A DNA stretch of 7,687 bases, from positions 1 through 7,687 of the forward strand of contig DAOWDZ010000277.1 of assembly GCA_030638765.1 (NCBI GenBank). The letters run 5' to 3'. The position numbers and the translations under genes are program-made. The stretch is from Desulfocapsa sp. GTDB taxonomy: Bacteria; Desulfobacterota; Desulfobulbia; Desulfobulbales; Desulfocapsaceae. Below the pieces are notes generated by a model. The model searched no databases and had not been told where the DNA came from. It saw nothing but the letters and a program-made list of their open reading frames with translations. Shown piece by piece: positions 1 to 5,645 of this stretch (positions are counted from its first letter, which is position 1; each line of letters opens with the position of its first letter).

Positions 1-267
1 CGCATCTCAGAAATCACCGAACCCCTTGGCCTTGAAATAAAAAATCAGTATCTGCTTGTTAATCGTGCGCCACAGCCTATTCCTCCAGCACTTCAAGAAA
101 AAATTGATGCAGCAGTTGCAGACTCAAGCATGGAACTTGGTGGTATTATCCCCTCAAGCGATGTACTCATCAACCAAGAACTGAGTGAGGAATCTTATTT
201 AAAAATAGATGATTCAAATGATATTATAGCGACTGTCAATGAGATGTTTGACAGGATATTTTCATAA
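1..267 (+). CDS. C-terminal end of a CooC/MinD-like P-loop ATPase (5' truncated)
   Basis: An open frame runs from the first base to a TAA at 265-267 and gives 88 residues with no start, so the gene begins upstream of the window. The visible part carries a short strand ending LLVNRAP, then a proline-rich turn, a helix, a GGIIPSSDVL stretch and an acidic tail ending in a helix. In the CooC/MinD/ParA-type ATPases the 'LVxNR' strand lies after the nucleotide site, and the 'GxIPxD' stretch is the usual C-terminal landmark. CooC proteins use ATP hydrolysis to help insert nickel into carbon monoxide dehydrogenase, but related proteins serve other roles. The Walker motif that would settle the family lies outside the window. 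The reading frame is firm; the family call rests on the C-terminal pattern alone. Another MinD-like ATPase is the main alternative. Confidence 0.55.
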   Translation, partial: RISEITEPLGLEIKNQYLLVNRAPQPIPPALQEKIDAAVADSSMELGGIIPSSDVLINQELSEESYLKIDDSNDIIATVNEMFDRIFS

Positions 268-337
268 CATATTTCCTTATCGATCCCCAGTGTCTAAACA
301 AGAGCTAACAGAAGAGAACGTTCAACCGAGCAATACA

Positions 338-1012
338 ATGCTCGAAATGATTAAGGTCAGTCGCACTTATCCACCAAGTGTCACGGCACTCGCAGATATT
401 TCCTTTGCCGTCGAAACTGGTGAGATGTTTTTTCTTATTGGCAGAAGCGGGGCCGGTAAAACAACTCTGCTGAAGCTTATCTGCAATATGGAAAAACCCA
501 GCAATGGCCTTATAGAAGTTGCTGGATATAATATCAACACCCTGAAGGGGAAAGACCTTGCCCACCTGAGACAAAAGATCGGTGTGGCCTACCAGGATTT
601 TAAACTTCTCAATGATCGAACTGTTGCCGAAAACATAGCCATTGCCATGGAGGTCTCCTATAAAAATCCGCGCACCATCAAAAACCGGGTTAGAGATCTT
701 CTTGAGCAGCTACAACTCACTGACAAACATGACACCCGCACGGGTGAAATCTCCCGTGGCGAGCAGCAGCGTGTGGCATTGGCAAGATCCGTTGCAAACT
801 CACCACGCCTGATCCTTGTTGATGAGCCCACCGGCAACCTCGACACCGACACCACTGAGCGGGTAATGGATCTTCTTACACGAAGCAACACAGCAGGCGC
901 AACCATTGTTATAGCCACACACGATGCCACAATTTATCAGCGTGGCAATCACCGAGTCATGGAATTACGCGACGGTAATATTCACTCCCTCGTAAGAGGA
1001 AATCAAAAATGA
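338..1012 (+). CDS. ftsE: Cell-division ABC transporter ATP-binding protein FtsE
   Basis: Cytoplasmic ATPase of the FtsEX complex, which couples ATP hydrolysis to activation of septal peptidoglycan hydrolysis through FtsX. With the start at 338 the protein has 224 residues, close to the 222 of E. coli FtsE. Motifs in order are Walker A GRSGAGKT (35-42), Q-loop YQDFKLL (Q86), signature ISRGEQQ (138-144), Walker B LILVDEP (158-164), TGNLD (165-169) and the switch histidine in ATHD (H195). QDFKLL and DEPTGNLD are typical of FtsE. The frame is open back to an ATG at 239, but that would add 33 unrelated residues and overlap the preceding gene. A GTG at 290 has no ribosome site. The ATG at 338 has a weak GAG at 328-330 and fits the family N-terminus; the ATG at 347 is also possible. 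Oddity: the signature reads S-R-G where S-G-G is usual. The stop overlaps the ftsX start by 4 bp. Confidence 0.95.
   Translation: MLEMIKVSRTYPPSVTALADISFAVETGEMFFLIGRSGAGKTTLLKLICNMEKPSNGLIEVAGYNINTLKGKDLAHLRQKIGVAYQDFKLLNDRTVAENIAIAMEVSYKNPRTIKNRVRDLLEQLQLTDKHDTRTGEISRGEQQRVALARSVANSPRLILVDEPTGNLDTDTTERVMDLLTRSNTAGATIVIATHDATIYQRGNHRVMELRDGNIHSLVRGNQK
994..1000 (+). promoter_or_regulatory. Ribosome binding site of ftsX inside the end of ftsE
   Basis: AAGAGGA lies 8 nt before the ftsX ATG at 1009 and is entirely within ftsE coding sequence. It is the best Shine-Dalgarno match in the ftsE-ftsX-envC block. Together with the ATGA overlap it implies translational coupling, which would help make the two subunits in matched amounts. 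Confidence 0.7.
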
Positions 1013-1896
1013 ATTTTTGGCTGGCAGTTTTCAGACAGGTAGGCAGAAACCTCAAACAGACATGGACTTCTCAATTCATGACTTTTCTGACCGTCAGTCT
1101 CTCCGTTTTAATATTTGCTTTCTTCTATCTTATCTACACCAACATGCTTGGTACCGGAGCCCGACTGAATGAAGACCTTCGTCTCATTGTATACCTTGAG
1201 GAGGAGCCGGGTCCAGAGATGCAAGAGCAACTGCGTCGTAAGATTGAAAATTTTGATGATGTCGAAGAAATCAATTTCATCTCTCAAGAGCAAGCCTACG
1301 AACGTTTTGCCGAGCAACTGGGTGAGGATTCAGATGTATTGACAGATATGCCAAAAGATTTCCTGCCGGCTTCCATTGAGATTGTCCCCTTGCAAAGTCT
1401 TAGTGGGTACAACAAAATCAAACCTTTTTCTGAATATCTTGAAAACCTTCCAGGTACCGAGAAAGTACAATATGGACAGGAGTGGATAGAAAGACTTTAT
1501 TACTTCACTCGATTAATCTCCATCGTCGTAATATTAAGTGGTACATTACTCATCCTTACAGCTACATTTATGGTTGCCTACACCATCAGGCTTACCATTA
1601 TGGGCCGCAAGAATGAGTTGGAACTCTTAAAACTTGTCGGTGCCACTAACGGCTACATACGAACACCTTTTCTCCTTGAAGGAATCTTACAGGGTTTTAT
1701 GGGCTCCATCATCGGATTGTCTGCCCTGTATGGTCTTTTTCAATGGATCACTGCCCATTTTTCAGGGCCAGGACTCCTGAATATCTTCCAGTTCAAATTT
1801 TTTCCACCCGTTGTTATCCTGACAATTATTGCTGGGTCCATCAGTCTTTGTAGCCTTGGAAGTTACACCTCAATACGAAAATATCTGAAATTTTGA
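1009..1896 (+). CDS. ftsX: Cell-division protein FtsX (membrane subunit of FtsEX)
   Basis: Inner-membrane partner of FtsE; its periplasmic domain recruits and conformationally controls EnvC. The 295 residues show the FtsX layout: a short cytoplasmic N-terminus, TM1 (about 22-45), a periplasmic domain (about 46-165) with the conserved PASIEI segment (120-125), TM2 (about 167-192), a cytoplasmic loop, TM3 (about 221-247) and TM4 (about 265-288). The loop after TM2 reads RKNELELLKLVGA (200-212), followed by a hydrophobic run FLLEGILQG. This is the hallmark of FtsX and of FtsX-like permeases, where it forms the coupling region that contacts the ATPase. The start overlaps the ftsE stop as ATGA, and the stop overlaps the envC start as TGATG. 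The periplasmic domain is of ordinary size and I see no break or frameshift. Confidence 0.96.
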   Translation: MNFWLAVFRQVGRNLKQTWTSQFMTFLTVSLSVLIFAFFYLIYTNMLGTGARLNEDLRLIVYLEEEPGPEMQEQLRRKIENFDDVEEINFISQEQAYERFAEQLGEDSDVLTDMPKDFLPASIEIVPLQSLSGYNKIKPFSEYLENLPGTEKVQYGQEWIERLYYFTRLISIVVILSGTLLILTATFMVAYTIRLTIMGRKNELELLKLVGATNGYIRTPFLLEGILQGFMGSIIGLSALYGLFQWITAHFSGPGLLNIFQFKFFPPVVILTIIAGSISLCSLGSYTSIRKYLKF

Positions 1897-3137
1897 TGTC
1901 TTTTCATACGTATATCAAGCAGATCTTACACTACTGTCCTTCAAGAAATCTTCTAACTTTACTCTTCTGTATTTCACTGTTTCCTCTATTTTTTTCTCAA
2001 CCATGTGACGCGAAGAATGATCGTGTGTCCGAAAAACATCAAATTGAAGAGGGCATCCAACAATACCGTATTAATATTCGTAAGCTCAAAGATGGTATCA
2101 CCGAGCAACAGAATAAAATTCAATCTTCAAAAGAACAGAAGCATAGCCTTCTTGATGAACTCTCACAGATTGAAACCAGATTAGCCCTACAGTTGGAAAA
2201 GCTTAATCGTCTCGAAGAGGAGACTGCTAGACAGAAGAGGCTGATAAATACCAAAGAGCAAGAACTGCAAAAATCGTACGCATCTAAACAGGTTGTACTG
2301 AATCATCTCCAGACACGAATTAAGTCATATTACAAAATGGGCGAGATCGGAATTGCTAACGTCGCTTTCTCAACGGAAAATATGAGTAACATGCTTCAAT
2401 TCAGAGACTCCTTTACAAGCTTGCTCAACTACGACAAAAATCTCATCCAAGTATATCGTAATTCCATTGCTAAATCTCAGCAGTCCAAGGATACTCTGAA
2501 CCTGCAAAAAGGAATCCTCGATGATTTTATTGCCATTGCCAGAGAGGATCAAGTGGCAATGCGGGACATTAAACTTGAAAAAGAAACGCTCCTCAACCAG
2601 ATAGGAACACGGAAAGATTTACATGAACGAGCTGTCTTGGAAATGGAGAAGGTGGCAAACAACCTCTCAAACTCACTGAACGCTCTCAAAAGAGAAGATG
2701 AGCTCTTCGACCAGGGCTTCCTGACAAACAAAGGACAGCACCCCCCTCCACTTGCAGGTAAAATAATTACTCTTTTTGGACAAAAACATAAAAACCGCTT
2801 AGGCATAGAAGGAAAAACTTCAGGCATCACAATTGCTACAAAAGGCATTAACCGGGTAACTGCAATTTTTGAAGGTAAAATCCGCTATGCAGACTACCTT
2901 CACGGCTATGGTAACACCATTATTGTCGATCATGGTTACCAATATTTTTCAGTTATCTCGAGACTTGAAAAGCTTATAGTAAAAGAAGGTGATACGGTTA
3001 ATCAAGGAGAAGTCGTTGCCCTTACCGGAGACACCGCAACTCTGATGGAAGAGGGTATTTATCTCGAGATCCGGCTTGGCTCCACTCCATTGAACCCCCT
3101 GTTGTGGCTCGATAAAAAGAGCCTTATTCTGCCATAA
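1896..3137 (+). CDS. envC: EnvC-like murein hydrolase activator (coiled coil plus degenerate LytM/M23 domain)
   Basis: Periplasmic factor that links FtsEX to peptidoglycan amidases at the septum. The 413 residues start at the ATG at 1896, whose A is the last base of the ftsX TGA (TGATG). There is no clear Shine-Dalgarno, so reinitiation after ftsX is likely. A TTG three bases earlier could add one residue. The N-terminus is a signal peptide: basic residues at K8 and R17, a hydrophobic core at 19-33 and probable cleavage after CDA (39). Residues 45-135 and about 180-275 are charged heptad-rich helices, the EnvC coiled coil expected to contact FtsX. Residues 284-406 are a LytM (M23) fold with GYGNTIIVDHG (337-347) and the closing YLEIR...NPLLWL. 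The metal ligands of active M23 enzymes are replaced: H.G.D reads T308-S-G-I-T312, and the HxH and LHFE positions read R356 (approximate alignment) and Y389. It should therefore activate an amidase rather than cut. No amidase gene lies in the window. Confidence 0.92.
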   Translation: MSFHTYIKQILHYCPSRNLLTLLFCISLFPLFFSQPCDAKNDRVSEKHQIEEGIQQYRINIRKLKDGITEQQNKIQSSKEQKHSLLDELSQIETRLALQLEKLNRLEEETARQKRLINTKEQELQKSYASKQVVLNHLQTRIKSYYKMGEIGIANVAFSTENMSNMLQFRDSFTSLLNYDKNLIQVYRNSIAKSQQSKDTLNLQKGILDDFIAIAREDQVAMRDIKLEKETLLNQIGTRKDLHERAVLEMEKVANNLSNSLNALKREDELFDQGFLTNKGQHPPPLAGKIITLFGQKHKNRLGIEGKTSGITIATKGINRVTAIFEGKIRYADYLHGYGNTIIVDHGYQYFSVISRLEKLIVKEGDTVNQGEVVALTGDTATLMEEGIYLEIRLGSTPLNPLLWLDKKSLILP

Positions 3138-3140
3138 TCC

Positions 3141-3167
3141 GGAGAGATACTTCTTTTTACACTCTCC
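3141..3167 (+). other. Small inverted repeat in the envC-ctpA gap
   Basis: GGAGAG (3141-3146) and CTCTCC (3162-3167) are a perfect 6-bp inverted repeat around a 15-nt loop, within the 49-bp gap between envC and ctpA. There is no T-run after the second arm, so it does not look like a terminator. It ends 19 nt before the ctpA start and could form a modest RNA hairpin that affects processing or translation of ctpA. The stem is short and may be chance. Confidence 0.25.
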
Positions 3168-3175
3168 AATACCCA

Positions 3176-3180
3176 ACGGA
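3176..3180 (+). promoter_or_regulatory. Weak ribosome binding site deciding the GTG start of ctpA
   Basis: ACGGA lies 6 nt before the GTG at 3187. An in-frame TAA sits at 3184-3186, directly before that GTG, so translation cannot start further upstream in this frame. The next in-frame ATG is codon 68, which would remove the signal peptide. The weak site plus a GTG start suggests ctpA is translated less than the division genes before it. Confidence 0.5.
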
Positions 3181-3186
3181 TATTAA

Positions 3187-4563
3187 GTGAAAACAGCAAT
3201 AGTCCTCTTTGCCTGCATACTGTCCCTGACAGGATTCAACAGTTTTACACACGCCACCATCTCTCAAGATCAACGGGAAGCAACCTATCGCCAACTTGAA
3301 ATTTTTGCCAATGTGCTCAGTATACTCCAGGAAAATTATATTGACGATATTGACGCTGATGAAACCATAGATGGCGCAATCAGTGGCATGCTTCTCTCCC
3401 TTGATCCCCATTCTTCATACCTTACAGCAGAAGATTTTTCAGACCTGCAGGATGAGACACAGGGTAAGTTTTCCGGCATCGGAATTGAAGTTACCATCCG
3501 TGACGGAATCCTCACTATCATATCACCTATTGAAGGCACGCCGGCAGATTTTGCTGGCCTTAAGGCAAAAGACCTCATTGTTAAAATTAATGGCAATCCG
3601 ACAAAGGATATGCCATCCAGAGAAGCTGTAAAACAATTGCGCGGCCCAAAGGGAAGTGAAGTTACGATATCCATTTACCGTGATGGATGGCAGGAGTTAA
3701 AAGCATACACCATTGTTCGAGATACAATCTCGCTCCACAGCGTAACCGGTCTTTTCCTTGAATCAGGGTTTGCCTATATACGGATCACTAATTTTCAGGC
3801 TCAAAGTACAAAAGATGTCAAAAAACTTCTCACTGAACTGGAACAAAAAGAACATATTAAAGGGTTGATCCTTGATCTTCGTAATAACCCCGGTGGATTA
3901 CTCGATCAGGCAATATCAATTTCAGATATTTTCCTTGAAGAAGGCCTTGTAGTCTACACCAAAGGAAGAAACCAGGAACAAAACATGACCTTTCAGGCTC
4001 ATGCAAACAATGGTAAAAATCAGTACCCTCTGGTTATTCTCGTAAACGAAGGATCAGCCAGTGCATCTGAAATTGTTGCAGGAGCAATTCAGGATCACAA
4101 ACGGGGAGTAATTGTCGGCACCCAAACCTTTGGGAAAGGTTCAGTACAGACCATACTTCCTATGCCAGGCGGGTCTGGCCTCAAACTCACCACAGCCCGT
4201 TACTACACTCCAAACGGTAGATCAATACAGGCTAAAGGAATTCTTCCGGATGTAGAAGTACCACTTATTGCCTATATTGAAGAGGAAACAGAAGAGCGTT
4301 CACTACCACATTTTGTTCGAGAAGCTGACTTGAAAAACCATATTTTGAACACTACCGAAACATCGAAAAAAGAAGTAAAAAACTCTCCTGATAAAACCGG
4401 AACAAAACATCCAGACAAGGAACAAAAAACAGTTGCAGATCGCTTAAAACGAGATAACCAACTACGAACAGCACTGAATATTCTAAAAAGTCTCAATCTC
4501 TATACTGAATACAAAACGAGTCCAGAATATAAACCTGCCACCGAACAGGTGGAAAAACTTTAA
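3187..4563 (+). CDS. ctpA: Carboxy-terminal processing protease (S41 family, PDZ-containing)
   Basis: Periplasmic serine protease that trims or degrades proteins from their C-termini. It starts at GTG 3187. The 458 residues begin with a signal peptide (hydrophobic 4-17, likely cleavage after THA at 23). Next come an N-terminal helical region containing the family pattern SGMLLSLDPHSSYL (66-79), a PDZ domain (about 92-170, with GIGI at 97-100 and GTPADFAGLK at 117-126) and the S41 core. LILDLRNNPGG is at 227-237. By family alignment the nucleophile is S292 in GSASASEI and the general base is K317 in FGKGSVQ, with Q321 completing the site. The S-to-K spacing of 25 equals that of known CTPs. The tail has a charged, low-complexity linker (about 385-420) and ends in the usual helix (QLRTALNILK). 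It is separated from envC by 49 bp and is probably cotranscribed with it. Related proteases degrade cell-wall hydrolases in other Gram-negatives, so a role here in limiting septal hydrolysis is plausible but inferred. Confidence 0.95.
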   Translation: MKTAIVLFACILSLTGFNSFTHATISQDQREATYRQLEIFANVLSILQENYIDDIDADETIDGAISGMLLSLDPHSSYLTAEDFSDLQDETQGKFSGIGIEVTIRDGILTIISPIEGTPADFAGLKAKDLIVKINGNPTKDMPSREAVKQLRGPKGSEVTISIYRDGWQELKAYTIVRDTISLHSVTGLFLESGFAYIRITNFQAQSTKDVKKLLTELEQKEHIKGLILDLRNNPGGLLDQAISISDIFLEEGLVVYTKGRNQEQNMTFQAHANNGKNQYPLVILVNEGSASASEIVAGAIQDHKRGVIVGTQTFGKGSVQTILPMPGGSGLKLTTARYYTPNGRSIQAKGILPDVEVPLIAYIEEETEERSLPHFVREADLKNHILNTTETSKKEVKNSPDKTGTKHPDKEQKTVADRLKRDNQLRTALNILKSLNLYTEYKTSPEYKPATEQVEKL

Positions 4564-5486
4564 AATCCGAGCTCTTTTAAAAATCGTTCGTCTTTGGACC
4601 AGTTTTTTCTGACTTTGATCCAGAGCTTCAAAAGAACTTTCTGGCCGAGCATTTTCTCTATATCTTTACGTGCGGCCGTCCCGATACTTTTGAGTTTCTT
4701 GCCACCCTTTCCAATCACTATTCCTTTTTGAGACCCCCTTTCGAGAATAATGGTCGCATGAATAGTCGTCATACGTTTCTCCTCATCATCCTGAAAAGAT
4801 TCAATAACAACTGCAGAAGAATAAGGGATTTCCTGCCCCGTAAGAATAAAAACTTTCTCCCGTACTATTTCAGCAGCCAGAAATCGTTCACTGGCATCCG
4901 TTGGGATGTCTTCAGGGAAATACCTGGGACCAAGCGGTAAAATTTTCAGGAGCTCATCAACAACACTTTCGGTTCCCTCACCTGTCAACGCTGAAAGTGG
5001 CATTACGCTGTGAAAGGAAAACAATTCAGAATAGCGTTTGATAATTGGAAGGAGCCGTTCTTTTTCAAGGAGATCAACTTTATTTAAAACAAGAATTACA
5101 GGCGCAACAACCCCTTCCATTTGTTCCATTATTTCCCGATCTTTTTCCTGCTCTATTTTCTCAGGTAGCGGCAAGGAAACATCAACAATGTAGAGTATTA
5201 CATCCACTTCCTTCAAACTTTCCATGGCAATGCGTACCATTTCACGGTTTAAAGGCTGCCTTGCCTTATGAATTCCCGGGGTATCCAACAGAACAATCTG
5301 ATGATTTTCGCCATTCACAATGCCTAGAATACGATTTCTGGTCGTTTGCGGCTTGTGACTCACGATTGATATCTTCTGTCCGAGGAACTGATTCATCAGG
5401 GTGGATTTACCAGCATTGGGAGGTCCAACGATGGCAACCATTCCCGAACGAATATCTTTTTTCAAAAAGTCATTTATATCTATCAA
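4560..5486 (-). CDS. era: GTPase Era
   Basis: Essential GTPase that binds the 3' end of 16S rRNA and assists 30S ribosome maturation in the cytoplasm. The 308 residues, near the usual 300, carry G1 GPPNAGKST (21-29), the G2/switch I segment KPQTTRNRI (45-53), G3 DTPG (68-71), G4 NKVD (135-138) and G5 SAL (165-167). A C-terminal KH domain (about 200-300) contains the RNA-binding loop GKGG (259-262). G1 has P22 and A25 where R and V are common (GRPNVGKS). The start is TTG at 5486: an in-frame stop lies at 5504-5502 and no other start codon falls between. The first in-frame ATG (codon 16, at 5441) would remove residues before G1 that Era proteins normally have, including the conserved SG. The gene stands alone, without rnc or recO. 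It converges on ctpA with a 4-bp overlap and diverges from the RNase gene. Confidence 0.97.
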   Translation of the reverse strand: MIDINDFLKKDIRSGMVAIVGPPNAGKSTLMNQFLGQKISIVSHKPQTTRNRILGIVNGENHQIVLLDTPGIHKARQPLNREMVRIAMESLKEVDVILYIVDVSLPLPEKIEQEKDREIMEQMEGVVAPVILVLNKVDLLEKERLLPIIKRYSELFSFHSVMPLSALTGEGTESVVDELLKILPLGPRYFPEDIPTDASERFLAAEIVREKVFILTGQEIPYSSAVVIESFQDDEEKRMTTIHATIILERGSQKGIVIGKGGKKLKSIGTAARKDIEKMLGQKVLLKLWIKVRKNWSKDERFLKELGF

Positions 5487-5492
5487 TTTGTA

Positions 5493-5499
5493 CTCTCTC
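5493..5499 (-). promoter_or_regulatory. Ribosome binding site supporting the TTG start of era
   Basis: Read on the minus strand this is GAGAGAG, a purine-rich Shine-Dalgarno-like run 6 nt before the TTG at 5486. No comparable site lies at the right distance from the later ATG at 5441. This supports the rare start codon. Confidence 0.6.
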
Positions 5500-5546
5500 G
5501 TTCATTGAAAAATTATTTCTTTTTTAAAGTGCTCAAAAAACAAAAG

Positions 5547-5591
5547 CACACTATAGTGAAGGGTTTATGATTTGTGACACATTATAGTAAA
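5547..5591. repeat. Operator-like direct repeat, two 14-bp copies 31 bp apart
   Basis: CACACTATAGTGAA (5547-5560) and CACATTATAGTAAA (5578-5591) match at 12 of 14 positions. The repeat interval of 31 bp is close to three helical turns, so both copies would face the same side of the DNA. The first copy contains the perfect 10-bp palindrome CACTATAGTG (5549-5558). Next to the second copy is TGTGACACA (5573-5581), an odd-centred palindrome with 4-bp arms. The arrangement suits a regulator binding two sites that overlap the likely -10 elements. The bases are seen; the regulatory role is inferred. Confidence 0.4.
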
Positions 5592-5645
5592 ATTTTCAGA
5601 AAACTTCTTCTTTTTCACATTTAAAACAAAAAAAGGCAATAACGC

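Larger units (their letters stand above)
5487..5645. promoter_or_regulatory. Divergent control region between era and the RNase gene
   Basis: This 159-bp AT-rich stretch must hold the start signals of two divergent genes unless transcripts enter from further away. On the minus strand a perfect TATAAT lies at 5586-5581, but I see no good TTGACA-like hexamer 16-18 bp before it. On the plus strand TAAAAT at 5588-5593 has a poor TTATGA 17 bp upstream (5565-5570). TATAGT also occurs at 5552-5557 and 5583-5588. GTGCT (5529-5533) and AGCAC (5545-5549) form a 5-bp inverted repeat around an A-rich loop. Because no promoter matches the consensus in both hexamers, the exact transcription starts are not assigned. 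The repeats inside are listed separately. Confidence 0.5.

Noticed and set aside
239..337. Extended ftsE start at ATG 239, adding 33 residues
   Set aside because: The extension overlaps the end of the upstream gene by 29 bp, has no resemblance to FtsE, and the family length fits the ATG at 338.
4538..4552. CCACC/GGTGG hairpin as an era terminator
   Set aside because: The stem is only 5 bp and the minus strand continues CAGGTTTATATT, without a real T-run. It is also inside ctpA coding sequence, so it may be chance.
4559..4581. TTTAAAA/TTTTAAA inverted repeat as a bidirectional terminator
   Set aside because: The stem is made only of A-T pairs with a 9-nt loop and would be too weak for an intrinsic terminator.
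5470..5505. Minus-strand 11-codon ORF (MNERVQIDRYK) overlapping the era start, as a leader peptide
   Set aside because: It has no convincing ribosome site of its own, is very short, and its codons are explained by the era ribosome site and first codons.
5045..5527. Plus-strand open frame of 160 codons opposite era
   Set aside because: It is the shadow of era. The translation is rich in Pro, Phe, Gln and Cys with no domain pattern, while the minus strand encodes all five GTPase motifs and the KH domain.
5505..5530. TTGAAA/TAAAGT as a plus-strand promoter
   Set aside because: The spacer is only 14 bp, and the -10 matches at four of six positions.
5572..5588. TTGTGACACATTATAGT as a CRP/FNR/HcpR-type site
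   Set aside because: Only the left half (TGTGA) matches; the expected TCACA half at the right spacing is absent.
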